Positions 1 to 9,100 of a stretch of 64,000 nucleotides of DNA are shown piece after piece (positions within the stretch are counted from its first letter, which is position 1; each line of letters begins with the position of its first letter). The notes beneath the pieces are model-generated. The model was not told where the DNA came from and made no database searches. It saw nothing but the letters and a program-made list of their open reading frames with translations. The position numbers and the translations under genes were made by a program. Origin of the DNA: Pyxidicoccus trucidator (GTDB taxonomy: Bacteria > Myxococcota > Myxococcia > Myxococcales > Myxococcaceae); the NCBI RefSeq assembly GCF_010894435.1, contig NZ_JAAIXZ010000013.1, positions 194,214 through 258,213 on the forward strand, in the 5' to 3' direction.

Positions 1-180
1 CGCAACCGCACCTGCGACCGCTGCCAGATTGGGAACGCCGGCGGCACCGGACAGGCCACCGGCCCGCATGCCCACCTCATGCAGGACAAGCTCGGCACCA
101 AGGACATCGGCTGGTACGACGGCTACACCGTCTACGGTGAGGCCGTGGACCGCAGCGAGACCATCGGCTTCCTGGACTGA
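1..180 (+). CDS. M23-like metallopeptidase, 3' end only
   Basis: The last 59 residues of a protein whose start lies before the window; the frame is open from base 1 to the TGA at 178-180. It contains TGPHAHL, whose HxH pair is the second zinc-ligand motif of lysostaphin-type (M23) peptidases, and ends in YTVYGEAVDRSETIGFLD. It is a close paralogue of the complete gene at 2708-3235, matching it almost residue for residue over the shared tail, including a long run of identical DNA around the YTVYGEAVDRSET codons. Such enzymes cleave peptidoglycan cross-links or short glycine-rich peptides outside the cell. The first ligand motif lies outside the window, so activity of this copy cannot be judged. 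Family assignment rests on the HxH motif and on the paralogue. Confidence 0.75.
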   Translation, partial: RNRTCDRCQIGNAGGTGQATGPHAHLMQDKLGTKDIGWYDGYTVYGEAVDRSETIGFLD

Positions 181-331
181 GCCAGCGCTTCCCCGCGCAC
201 GTGGGCCCCCGGCCCGCGGCAGCGCCCCATGAGGGCCGGTGGGTCGACCGGACCCTCACCGGAGCCTCATGGGGCCGCTGTCCTTCCGGACGCTTGCGGC
301 CGAGCCCCGCTCGGCGCGGTCGCGAAAAACC

Positions 332-348
332 CGGGGAGAAAATCCCCG
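332..348 (+). terminator. Short hairpin with T-rich tail
   Basis: CGGGGA and TCCCCG pair around a GAAAA loop and are followed by TGAAATCATTTTTC, giving an intrinsic-terminator shape about 150 bases after the M23 fragment. The stem is only 6 bp, so this is a moderate to weak call. Confidence 0.4.
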
Positions 349-388
349 TGAAATCATTTTTCAAGACAGCGGCGGCCCCGGGCCCTCC

Positions 389-408
389 TGAGGGGCTGGA
401 ACCCCTCA
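389..408 (+). promoter_or_regulatory. Leader hairpin before the HEAT-repeat gene
   Basis: TGAGGGG and CCCCTCA form a perfect 7-bp stem with a 6-base loop, ending 15 bases before the ATG at 424. The gene has no clear Shine-Dalgarno sequence, so the hairpin may influence its translation or may be a leftover terminator. Function is inferred from position only. Confidence 0.3.
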
Positions 409-423
409 CAGGCCCCCACCGCC

Positions 424-1644
424 ATGACTCCAGAATCCGTCCACCGCTCCGCCGCTCCCGTGACGGGCCCCCAGGGCCGGCGCCCGCCACTCGTCCTGCT
501 CGGACTTGGCGCCGTCGTGCTGCTCGCCGGTGTGGCGCTGCTCGCCTACGGCCCCAGGGGCGGTGAGGAGTCCGGGTCCGACGGCGCCTCCTCCAGCGCC
601 CACGCGAAGGGCCACTCCGGGACGGGAGGCTCCAATGGCCACTCCGGCGGGGGCGCCGCGCAGGCCGAGGAGCCGCCGCCCCGGTTCGAGGCCACCGTCT
701 GCTGGCGGGACATCGAGCGCTTCAACGAGTCGGTGACGATTGGGAGCTTCCGGAACTGGGCCGCGCCCCTCTTGGCGTCGAGGGACCCGAACGTCCGGGC
801 CTACTTGCGCGAGCGCCTCACGGAGCTCATCGGCAACGACGCGGGCCACGCGCTCGAGGTGCTGGGCTGGAGCCGCGACGCCGCGCCCCGGGAGTTCAAC
901 GTCATCATGATGGCGCTGCGCGACTCGGAGGCCGTCCACCAGCCCCAGGTCGCCGCGCGGCTCCTGGAGCAGGGCATGGACCTCACCCTGGACGGCCAGC
1001 GGCGCGCGGGCCTCCTCTCCGCGCTGGACACGCAGAAGCGGCTGGACCCGGCCTCGCTCGGCACGCTGGCGGACTTCGCGAGGGACCCGGTCTCCGGCGA
1101 GGCGGGCTGGGCCGCCACGCGCACCATCGCCCGGGTGATGAAGCGCGACTTCAACGCGAAGGGGAACCTCGCGCCGTACATGGACAAGCTGCTCACCATC
1201 GGCGTCGAGTCGCCCGACGAGCAGATCCGCTACCTGGCGCTGTCCATGCCCATGCACGCGACGCCCGTGCTGGATGATGAAGCCAGCGCGCGCTACGCGA
1301 AGGTCCTCACCACCGAGGGCAGCCCGGAAGGCCGCGAGGCGGCGGCGCACAACCTCTCGGTGTCCGGCGGCGACAAGGCCCGGACGCTGGAGCTGTTCGC
1401 CCAGTCCTTCACGGCGGAGCAGGACATCTGCGTGCGGTGGGCCCTCTTCCGCTTCGCCGCGCGCGTGGCCGGCCAGGAGTCGCTGCCCACCATGGCGAAC
1501 ATGGCCATCGCCGACCCGCGCTTCCAGCCCCTCTACCAGACCTTCGAGCGCATCTACGCGAGCGGCACCCTCGACTTCGTGCGGGTGTGGAACAGCCTGC
1601 CCGACCAGGACCCCTTCGGCTGCCTCGACCGCCACGAAGAATGA
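424..1644 (+). CDS. HEAT-repeat protein with N-terminal membrane anchor
   Basis: A 406-residue protein. Residues about 22-45 are a hydrophobic segment (LVLLGLGAVVLLAGVALLAY), followed by a Ser/Gly/His-rich low-complexity linker to about residue 80. The rest is helical and resembles degenerate HEAT/armadillo repeats, with periodic helix pairs such as the ones around VRAYLRERLTEL and QIRYLALSMP. HEAT repeats are protein-binding scaffolds; the anchor would place this one on the outer face of the inner membrane. No catalytic motif is visible. Its stop overlaps the start of the next HEAT gene (ATGA at 1641-1644), so the two are probably translated together. The partner is unknown; the neighbouring M23 peptidases are candidates by context only. 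Confidence 0.8.
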   Translation: MTPESVHRSAAPVTGPQGRRPPLVLLGLGAVVLLAGVALLAYGPRGGEESGSDGASSSAHAKGHSGTGGSNGHSGGGAAQAEEPPPRFEATVCWRDIERFNESVTIGSFRNWAAPLLASRDPNVRAYLRERLTELIGNDAGHALEVLGWSRDAAPREFNVIMMALRDSEAVHQPQVAARLLEQGMDLTLDGQRRAGLLSALDTQKRLDPASLGTLADFARDPVSGEAGWAATRTIARVMKRDFNAKGNLAPYMDKLLTIGVESPDEQIRYLALSMPMHATPVLDDEASARYAKVLTTEGSPEGREAAAHNLSVSGGDKARTLELFAQSFTAEQDICVRWALFRFAARVAGQESLPTMANMAIADPRFQPLYQTFERIYASGTLDFVRVWNSLPDQDPFGCLDRHEE

Positions 1645-2660
1645 GCACGGGAACCCACGCCATGACCTGCCCCTCCTCCTTCTCCTCGCGCGCGCTCGGC
1701 CTCGTCGCGCTCGCGCTCATCCCCCTCCTCCCCGTCACGGCGTCCGCCCAGGCCGCGGCCCCGGCGGTCCCCGAGCTGCGCGCGGACTCCTGCTCCGTCG
1801 AGGGGTTGATGGACAGCATCCGCCGGGGGCTTTCCTCCAAGTCCCCCGCCTACAGGAAGTACCTGCGCACGCTGCTGCGCGAGTCCGCCGTCACGCTGCC
1901 GGACGCCGAGCTGCGCGCGGCCTTCGAGCGGGAGACGGACCCCGCCATGGTCGAGCACCTCGCCGCCGCGCTGGTGGCGCGCACCGAGCGCGGGGCGGAC
2001 CCCGCGGCCATGGGCGTGGTGGCGAAGCGCATCCAGGAGGAGCGAGACCCGGCCCTCCGCATCGCCTCCCTGCGCGCCCTGCGGCGCACCAGCGCCACGG
2101 AGAACACCGGCGACCTGTACGAGCGCCTGGCGCGGGACGCCTCCCCCGAGGTGCGCCAGGAGGCCGCGACGAACCTCATCGAGGACAACCAGTTCGTCTA
2201 CTCGGGCCACCACGGCCCGGCCGCGGACGCGGCGGTGGGCGCGGCCGCCGCCTCCACGGACCCGAAGGTGACGGCGCGGATTCTCGACAACGTCTCCACC
2301 GAGCACATCAGCCCCGAGTCCGCGGACCGCCTCAAGTCGCTGCTGCGCAGTGACGACGCCAGCGTGCGCGCGGCGGCGGCCAACGCGCTGGGCGGGGTGC
2401 CGTCGGAGCAGATGGCCAGCTCGCGGGAAGCGCTGCTCGGCATGTACCGCGACGAGCAGGACCTCGGGGTGCGGAAGATGCTGCTGCGGAGCATCGCCCA
2501 GCTCGGCTTCGCGGGTGCGATTCCCGACCTCCAGCGCCTGCGGGGTGTCGACCCCCGCCTGGTGCCCGAGGTCGACGCGTGGATTCGGGCTCTCGGCATG
2601 GGCCTTCAGGAGTGGAGCCTGATCCTGAGGGAGAAGCAGCGGTTGCAGCAGGCTCCGTGA
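1641..2660 (+). CDS. Secreted HEAT-repeat protein
   Basis: A 339-residue protein. The ATG at 1641 shares the ATGA overlap with the preceding HEAT gene and is preferred; an internal ATG at 1662 (MTCPSS) is the alternative. A signal peptide with core LGLVALALIPLLPVTASAQA should be cut after about residue 38. The mature part consists of repeated helix pairs with the HEAT look (for example DPALRIASLRALRRT, SPEVRQEAATNLI, DASVRAAAANALGGV, DLGVRKMLLRSIAQLG). It is a diverged partner of the protein before it. It probably acts as an adaptor or inhibitor in the periplasm or outside the cell. Downstream, after only 47 bases, lies the M23-like peptidase, suggesting one transcription unit. Confidence 0.82.
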   Translation: MSTGTHAMTCPSSFSSRALGLVALALIPLLPVTASAQAAAPAVPELRADSCSVEGLMDSIRRGLSSKSPAYRKYLRTLLRESAVTLPDAELRAAFERETDPAMVEHLAAALVARTERGADPAAMGVVAKRIQEERDPALRIASLRALRRTSATENTGDLYERLARDASPEVRQEAATNLIEDNQFVYSGHHGPAADAAVGAAAASTDPKVTARILDNVSTEHISPESADRLKSLLRSDDASVRAAAANALGGVPSEQMASSREALLGMYRDEQDLGVRKMLLRSIAQLGFAGAIPDLQRLRGVDPRLVPEVDAWIRALGMGLQEWSLILREKQRLQQAP

Positions 2661-2707
2661 AGCTCAGTTCAATCGGGGGCCGCTGTGGCGGCCCGAAAGG
2701 AATGACG

Positions 2708-3235
2708 ATGCGTAGCATCATGAAGACGGGTCTGGCCGCGCTGGCCTCGCTGGCGATGATTCCCGCCGCTGTGACGGCGCACGAGGTTCGCGGTACGCAC
2801 ACCGGCACGGTGACGGCCACGACCACCTATCCGAGCGGCGGCACCCACCGCGCGGTGGACATTGGCGCGGGCGGCCGGTGCAACTACTGGGGCGCCGAGA
2901 CGGGCGTGGTCGGCTCGGTCTCCTGGAACGTCACCATCCGCAAGACGGGCGTCTACTGCAACGGTACCGGCAGCGGCACGCAGAACGAGGCGAAGCACCT
3001 GTGGACGAACGGCTACACGTTCCGCCAGTGGCACTGGATCAAGACGAGCGACTCGTACGACCGCACGTGTGACCGCTGCCAGGTGGGCAACATCGGCGCC
3101 ACCGGCAACGCCACCGGCCCGCACGCGCACCTCCAGTACGACAAGCTCGGCACCAACGACACGTCCTGGTACTCCGGCTACACCGTCTACGGTGAGGCCG
3201 TCGACCGCAGCGAGACGCTCGGTTACCTGGACTAG
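2708..3235 (+). CDS. Small secreted M23-like metallopeptidase
   Basis: A 175-residue protein with a signal peptide (MRSIMKTGLAALASLAMIPAAVTA, cut before HEVRG). The start at 2708 is chosen because AAAGGA (2696-2701) sits at proper distance; the ATG at 2702 would abut it. The mature protein shows HRAVDIG (H-x3-D) near residue 43 and GPHAH near residue 138, the two zinc-ligand motifs of lysostaphin-fold M23 peptidases, together with several cysteines likely to form disulfides (CNYW, YCNG, TCDRCQ). It is short, with no prodomain and no cell-wall-binding domain. It probably cleaves peptidoglycan peptides or proteins outside the cell. Paralogue of the fragment at 1-180. Confidence 0.78.
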   Translation: MRSIMKTGLAALASLAMIPAAVTAHEVRGTHTGTVTATTTYPSGGTHRAVDIGAGGRCNYWGAETGVVGSVSWNVTIRKTGVYCNGTGSGTQNEAKHLWTNGYTFRQWHWIKTSDSYDRTCDRCQVGNIGATGNATGPHAHLQYDKLGTNDTSWYSGYTVYGEAVDRSETLGYLD

Positions 3236-3251
3236 TCACGCCTTCGACCGG

Positions 3252-3301
3252 CCGGGAGGCGGGGGCCCCCCATTCCCCCCTCCCCCCACCCTGCCTCCTG
3301 G
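3252..3301. terminator. Hairpin between convergent genes
   Basis: CCGGGAGGC and GCCTCCTGG pair (8 of 9) around a long pyrimidine-rich loop between the M23 gene and the GST gene. Position suggests a shared terminator; there is no T run. Confidence 0.4.
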
Positions 3302-3323
3302 CTGGTCACCCGTGTCCGCCGTC

Positions 3324-3896
3324 TCAGCCGACCTTCAGGCCCTTGGGCCGGGCCATGAGCCGGTCGACGTAGGCCTCCAGCTTCGGCCGCCCCGTGTTGC
3401 CGCCCAGCATGCGCTGCCAGATGAACATGGAGCCAACCATCACATCGGCCGCGGTGAACCAGTCGCCGAAGAGGTAGGGCCCGCTGCCGAGCTCGTTCTC
3501 CACCGCGTTGAGGACGCCCTCGAAGTCCGTCCAGCCGCGCTGGGGCGCCGTCGGCTGCTTCATCATGTGGTCGCCCATGGAGGGCTCCACCTGGGACGTC
3601 GAGTACACCACCAGGGACAGGTAGCGGCCCCGCTCCGGCGCGCCCGGCTTCGGCGCGAGGTTGGCCTCGGGGAACTTGTCGGCGAGGTACAGACAGATGG
3701 CCGCGGCCTCGAACACGCGCGTGTCGCCATCCACCAGCGCGGGCAGCTTGCCGGCGGGGTTCACCTTGAGGAACTCCGGCGCCTTCTGCTCCCGCTTCGA
3801 CAAGTCGACGGGCACCAGCTCGTACTTCGCGCCGCACTCATCGAGCATCCACTTCGCGATGACCGCACGGCTCCTGGGATTGAAATAGAGCTTCAT
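3324..3896 (-). CDS. Glutathione S-transferase family protein
   Basis: A 190-residue protein, shorter than the usual 200-230. The start MKLYFNPRSRAV at 3896 has a GGAGGAG ribosome site 7 bases upstream. The N-terminal half is a thioredoxin-fold GST domain: beta-strand KLYFNPRSRA, then NPAGKLPALVDGD with the cis-proline, then the glutathione-gamma-glutamyl-binding region VFEAAAICLYLADKF (Glu then Ala replacing the usual Ser). The C-terminal half is helical with the GST N-capping motif region DWFTAADVMVGSMF. Such enzymes conjugate glutathione to electrophiles or reduce peroxides in the cytoplasm. Substrate is unknown. It stands alone, convergent to the M23 gene. Confidence 0.9.
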   Translation of the reverse strand: MKLYFNPRSRAVIAKWMLDECGAKYELVPVDLSKREQKAPEFLKVNPAGKLPALVDGDTRVFEAAAICLYLADKFPEANLAPKPGAPERGRYLSLVVYSTSQVEPSMGDHMMKQPTAPQRGWTDFEGVLNAVENELGSGPYLFGDWFTAADVMVGSMFIWQRMLGGNTGRPKLEAYVDRLMARPKGLKVG

Positions 3897-4096
3897 CGAG
3901 GGCTCCTCCGGGAAGACAGACACAACGGGTTGGCGGGCTCCGTGTACCAGAACGCCACGGCGGGGGGCCGCACATCCCACACCGTGATGAGCGCCAGCGT
4001 CCCCGGGTGGACTAACAGGGCCCGGCCCGATTGTTTCCATCACGTTGCTGGTGCAGCGGGACTTTTGTAGGACGATGCGAACTTCACACGGGTCCG

Positions 4097-4231
4097 TGGC
4101 GTCCGGTGCCGCGCGGACGCAGGCCCACCCTCCGCGCCTTCCTGACGGCGCTCGCGGGGACGTCGCCCATCAACGCGACGCTGCCCCGGACGACGCAGTC
4201 CCTGTACGACGGGCTGGTCGACTGCCTCTAG
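4097..4231 (+). pseudogene. Unidentified coding remnant (C-terminal tail)
   Basis: This stretch reads in one frame as a tail with RPTLRAFLTALAG and ending TQSLYDGLVDCL, with almost every third codon position G or C, as in real genes here. Upstream the frame loses that bias and shows no good start, so it looks like the 3' end of a lost gene. It fills most of the 331-base gap between the GST start and the stop at 4228, and its stop overlaps the stop of the minus-strand gene. The phrase LRAFLTAL recalls c-type cytochrome tails, but that is not enough to name a family. Confidence 0.35.
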
Positions 4232-4884
4232 AGCGCTCCGTATGCCTCCGGGGGTGGCGGCGGTGGATGCGGAATGCGCTTCAGGTTCACCAGGACCCCC
4301 ATGTCATCGACGCCCAGGAGCTTTCCTCCTCCTGGGACATCCGCAATCACCACCCCCTGGTTCGTCAGGAGTCGGACCTGCTGTTCCAGGATGGGCTCGA
4401 GCTGGTCCAGCCGGGTCTCGGGTCTCTCGTACTCGCACTTCTTGACCCAGTAGAAGCCCTTTCCCTCCCTGTCGTGGATGATGAGGTCATCCGTGGCCGG
4501 AGCGGGGCTGACCAGGCAGGCGGCCTGCGGGTCGATGGGCGCCGGCTCTATCGGCAGCCGGCCCTCGGAGGGGAAGTCCGTGCCAGAGCCTGACTCGCGA
4601 GGCCCGAAGCCGCTCAGGTTCACCAGGTAGCACATGGCGCCAACGCCTGGGATGCTGCCCACGGGGATGTCCGCGAGCGCCACGCCCTGGTCCACCAGGA
4701 GCTGCACCTGGCTCACCATGGACGTCCTGATTTCATGGTCGGCGTTCTGGTAGGCCTCCTTCTTGAGCAGGTAGAACTGGTCATCACTGGACAGAATCAC
4801 CAGGTCCTCGGGGCCCGGCGGAAGCGGACGCGGAAACGCGTTGTCCCTGCTCGCGTGCGTCGAGGTTTCGGAGGGTGTTGTCAT
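4228..4884 (-). CDS. Hypothetical protein built from one duplicated domain
   Basis: A 218-residue soluble protein of no family I recognise. It has two copies of one domain of about 60 residues. The first runs from about residue 35 (DQFYLLKKEAYQ) through VDQGVALADIP to MCYLVNL near 90. The second runs from about 145 (GFYWVKKCEYE) through TNQGVVIADVP to GVLVNL near 203. Aligned features are Y-x2-KK near the start, a central QVxLLxxQGVxxADxP and a terminal LVNL. The C-terminus is proline-rich. An AAGGGAG site lies 7 bases before the ATG. It is the last gene of the ycaO-tfuA-kinase run, 21 bases after the coiled-coil gene, so it may be a target or partner of that system. That role is inference from position. 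Confidence 0.7.
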   Translation of the reverse strand: MTTPSETSTHASRDNAFPRPLPPGPEDLVILSSDDQFYLLKKEAYQNADHEIRTSMVSQVQLLVDQGVALADIPVGSIPGVGAMCYLVNLSGFGPRESGSGTDFPSEGRLPIEPAPIDPQAACLVSPAPATDDLIIHDREGKGFYWVKKCEYERPETRLDQLEPILEQQVRLLTNQGVVIADVPGGGKLLGVDDMGVLVNLKRIPHPPPPPPEAYGAL

Positions 4885-4905
4885 GGTGTCTCCCTTTGTC
4901 CGCGC

Positions 4906-6060
4906 TCAAAGATGCAGCGGGGGCGGCCGCTTCATTCCTGACAGCGCTTCCCAGTCACACATCAACATCTGGCTTTCATCTCCGGTGATTTCCTCGAGGG
5001 CGGCGAACCGCACGTTCTCCTGCAGCTCCAGCATCTGCTGGTAGAGGTTGTTGGCGTCCTTGAACCCCCAGAGGTTCATCACCGTTTCACTCCCGGGCTC
5101 GCCACCCGGGGCCCCCGTCCCGGGCAGGGGCCTGCCAGCGGCGAGGAAGTCCCACTTGAAGTCGTGGGCCAGCGTCTGCATCCCCTCTTCGAACGTCTTC
5201 ATGAAGCCAGGCTTCACGTGGATGGTGACGTTCAGGAAATAGGCGGGGAGGTTGAGCATCATCTCGTACGTCTGGGCCCGCTTCACCGGATCCATGGCCT
5301 CCCGGAGCAGCTGCTCCACCTGCGTGAGTTCTTGTTGTGTCTTTGCCTGCTGCGACTCCAGGCCGGCCTTGTGCTCCTTCGCCGCTTTCAAGTCGTCGTC
5401 GAGCCGCCGAAGCCTGACGCGCTCCTTGTTGATTTTGTCTCGCAGCTGCCGGATCTGGTCTTCGAGGTTCCTGCTCCTCCGACCCTCCAGCTCCTCGAGC
5501 TCGACTTCCAGCTTGGCGATGCGCTCGTTGGCTTCGGCGACCTGCCCCTCGAGCTTCTTGACGCTGGCGTCGGCCGTGGCGAGTTCCCCACGGAGCCGCT
5601 CGAACTCCTGGAGGGCGCTCCTCCGACGCACCACGAGGCCCTGCTCCGCCATGATGGCCTCGATGACCTCCTTGAGGCGCGTGTCGAAGCCCAGGGCGGG
5701 CAGCAGCTCCTCTTCTCGGGGCAGGTCTTCCCGGCAGCACTCCAGCAGCAGCGCGTACTCCGGCTGCGCGTGCAGCGACTCCAGGACCTTCCTGGCCACG
5801 TCCATGTCCTTTTCCGGTAGCGGGACTCCGTAGATTTCCAGCACCCGCTCCGGAATGTCCGTCAGGGCGTAGCCCACCACCACGCGGACCCAGTTGAAGT
5901 GCTCCTGCAGCCAGGCGGCCTGCCAATTCAAGGCATTCATGTACAGCGCCTTCGCCCCCGGCTTCGTCATGCTGAAGGTGCGCAGAATCATGAAGTCGGC
6001 GGCCACCTCCCCGCCCCCGTCCGCGGCGTCACCCGACTTGCGTCCTTCTCCGTCGCTCAT
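4906..6060 (-). CDS. Coiled-coil protein flanked by two NIPSNAP-like domains
   Basis: A 384-residue protein. Of two adjacent ATGs, the second (6060) is better spaced from AGGGGGGGA. The N-terminal about 110 residues (MILRTFSMTKPGAKALYMNA...) and the C-terminal about 110 (FLNVTIHVKPGFMKTFEEG..., METxNLWGFKD-like) each resemble the dimeric alpha/beta-barrel NIPSNAP/ABM type, with a pattern of strand, PG turn, helix, then a strand with NLWGF and a helix. Between them, residues about 150-270 are a long heptad coiled coil rich in Glu, Arg and Leu. There is no signal peptide. It sits 58 bases after the kinase gene and 21 before the duplicated-domain gene, so the three are probably cotranscribed. 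The domain call is from pattern only; the coiled coil is clear. Confidence 0.68.
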   Translation of the reverse strand: MSDGEGRKSGDAADGGGEVAADFMILRTFSMTKPGAKALYMNALNWQAAWLQEHFNWVRVVVGYALTDIPERVLEIYGVPLPEKDMDVARKVLESLHAQPEYALLLECCREDLPREEELLPALGFDTRLKEVIEAIMAEQGLVVRRRSALQEFERLRGELATADASVKKLEGQVAEANERIAKLEVELEELEGRRSRNLEDQIRQLRDKINKERVRLRRLDDDLKAAKEHKAGLESQQAKTQQELTQVEQLLREAMDPVKRAQTYEMMLNLPAYFLNVTIHVKPGFMKTFEEGMQTLAHDFKWDFLAAGRPLPGTGAPGGEPGSETVMNLWGFKDANNLYQQMLELQENVRFAALEEITGDESQMLMCDWEALSGMKRPPPLHL

Positions 6061-6118
6061 CATTCCCCCCCTTGGTTCGTTCTCCCGTGCCTCGACGTGC
6101 GCTCCGTGGGCGTGGGCC

Positions 6119-9100
6119 TCACAGGAAATGGTGCTCGTCCGCCAGGTCCACGGCACGCAGCAGGTGTTCGAGCGCCTCTCGCCGCTGCCCCTTGTTCCAC
6201 GCCCCGACCGCCGCCTCCAGCGCGCCGGACAGTGGGTCCGGCAGGCGCTGCTGCGCCGGGTCCAACAACTCCCTCGCGTGCTCCACCGCCTCCGCCACCT
6301 TCCCGCGCCGCGCCTCCAGCGCCAGCAGGACCACCAGTCCCTGCCACTGCCCGGCGAACGGGTAGCGCGCCGAGAGCTTCCGCCAGCAGTCCGTGGCCGC
6401 CCGCGCCTCGCGCTCGGCCTCGTCCAGGCGGTGCTCCTTCCACGCCACCCACGCCCGGGTGGCCTGGACCGCGCCGACGTAGTCGTCCATGCCGGCCGCG
6501 GTGGACACCTTCAGACAGCGCTCGCTCCACTCGCGTGCCTCGGCCACCTGGCCGCGCCGGCGGTACACCTGCATCAGGTAGGTCAGCAGCCGTGACTGCA
6601 GCGTCAGGTCACCCAGCAGCTCCGCCAGCCGCAGGCCCGCCAGCCCCTGCTGCTCGGACGCATCCAGGTCGTCATGGAACAGCAGGGTGAACGCCAGGAA
6701 GAAGCGGCAGGTCGCCATCTCGGCGAGGTCTCCAGACCGCTCGCCGGCCTCCATCGCCCGCCAGGCATCCCGCACCGTCTCGTCGGAGACCCTGTAGCGG
6801 TCCCGCTTGAAGGCCATCAGGAGGAGCGCCTGGAAGAAGCGGGCGCGCTGCTGGAACGTGCCCCGCGCCTCCACGTCCGGGCGGACCTTGTCGATGATGG
6901 CCTCCATCTCCGCCACCCGCCCCATCCAGTAGTAGACCCAGATGCGCTCCACGTGGACCTGGACCCACTCGTGCCACCAGCGCGGCGCCGTCCCCTCCTC
7001 GGCCACTCCACCCGTTCCTGATTGGGGCACGCCCAGCGCGGCCTCGGCCTCGTCGTAGGCGCGCAAGGCGTCCTCATGCAGGTGATGCGTCTCCCACGTC
7101 TTGCCCACCTTGCGATGGAGGCGGGCGCGCTCCTGACGGAGCGCTGAAGCCAGCCGGGAGCGGGCCTCGCCATACGCCGCGCGCGCTTCCTCCTGCCGCC
7201 CGGTGAGGGCCAGCACGTCGCCCAGGCTCTCCTGGAGGACCGGGAGCCGGGCCGCGTCCGGCTCGCGCCCCATCCCCGCCTCGGCCAGGGCGGATTGATA
7301 GAAGCGGATGGCCTCGTCGTTGGCGTGAGCGGCGCGGGCACGGTCCCCCGCCAGGCCGTAGTAGCGACTCGCCTGTTCATGCACCTCGGCCTTCGCCCAG
7401 TGGTTGGCCAGCCCGGGGAACATCAGGGCGAAGTCCAGCGCGGTGGAGTAGCTCCGCTCCAGCGCCTCCGCGGCACGGTGGTGGAGCACGCGGCGCCGCT
7501 CGGGGCCGAGGGCGCCATAGGAGAACTCGCGCAGCTTGTCGTGGATGAAGCGCAGCCGCCCTCCGTCCATCCGCTCGAGAATCTGCCGCACCCGCAGCGT
7601 CTCCAGGGCCTCCAGCCCATGCGCCTCGCTCAGCGGCACGGCGTCCAGCAGCAGCTCGGCGTCGAACTCGCGCCCGAGCACCGCGGCCAGCTCCGCCACC
7701 ACCTGCGTCCGGGCGTCCAATGACGCCAGCCGCCCTCGGATGATTTCGGCGATGGAGGCGGGCAGCGCGAGCGACTCGAGTGAAGCGCGGGCCCGCCGGG
7801 ACAGGTGCCATTCCCCGGAGGGGTCGCGGTGGAGCAGCCCCTGGGAGATTGCGGCCCGCAGGTACTCGGCGACGAAGAAGGGGTTGCCCTCGGACCTGCG
7901 CACCAGCCCGTCGAGCACGGGAGACAGGGCGCGCAGGGCCAGCATGCCGCGAATCATGGCCTGGATGTCCGTCGCTTCGAGCCGTCCCAGCTCCAGGTGC
8001 AGGGCCTCGGGAGCGCCGGACACCGCGTCCCTGAGGAGCGGCTGGCCCAGCGCCTCCACGCGGTAGGTGCCCAGCAACAGCACGCCCCGGGAGACGAGGT
8101 CCTCGTAGCGAAGCTGCCGCAGGAAGCCGAGCGTCAGCTCATCCGCCCACTGCAGGTCGTCGAGGACGAGCAGCATCAGGTCGTCCTCGCTCAGCGCGAA
8201 GAGGGCCTCTTGAAGGGCGGTGAAGATGCGGGCGCGCTCGGCCGCGGCGCTGGCCAGGGGCGGCGGCACGGGGAGCGCGTCCAGGGCGGGCAGCCCGCGC
8301 AGCGAGGGCTCGTAGGGAACCAGCACCCGCCCCCAGGTCCCGAGCAGCTGGCCCGCCTCCCAGCCCTCCTCGCGGCACCGGTCCGCCACCCGGACCAGCA
8401 GCGGGCGGAAGGGGTGCAGGGGCGAGGCCCGCGTGCGGTCATCCACGGCCGTTCCCGACAGCCCCAGGGGAATGCACTCGCCCGTCACCACCATCAAACC
8501 CTTGCGCAGCGCCCGCCGGGCCATCTCCATCACCAGCCGCGTCTTGCCCGTGCCGCTGCCGCCGCCAATGAAGATGCAGCCACCGCGGCCCTCGGCCAGC
8601 GCATCGAGCCGGGCGCCAATGCGTTGCACCGCCTCCACCCGGCCCGAGAAGGGTGGACGGTAGAGATAGGGCCGGGGCCGGGGCGGCTTCGCCGGCAGCG
8701 CCGACTCCACCCCCAGCTCCCCAAGCACCCGGTCCACATCCTCCGCATAGCCCAGCCGGTCCTGCGGCTGCTTCTCCAGGAGCTTGGAGATGAGCCACTC
8801 CAGCCGCTCCGGGAGCGGCTCGTCCAGGAGCTGGGAGGGCGGCGTGGGTGGCTGCTGAAGGTGGCGCCGGCGGATGCTGCCGGGCGTGCCCCCGAAGAAG
8901 GGGGGAAAGCCCGTCACGCATTCGTACAGGATGCAGCCGAGCGAATAGAGGTCCGCCCGGGCATCCACCAGGTCACCCAGAATCTGCTCGGGCGCCATGT
9001 AGAGGGGCGTGCCCTGCACGCCCTCATCCACCTGGAGCTCCTCCCGTCCGGAGGCTCCGCCATACGCGCCCACCAGCCCGAAGTCCCCGAGCACCACCGT

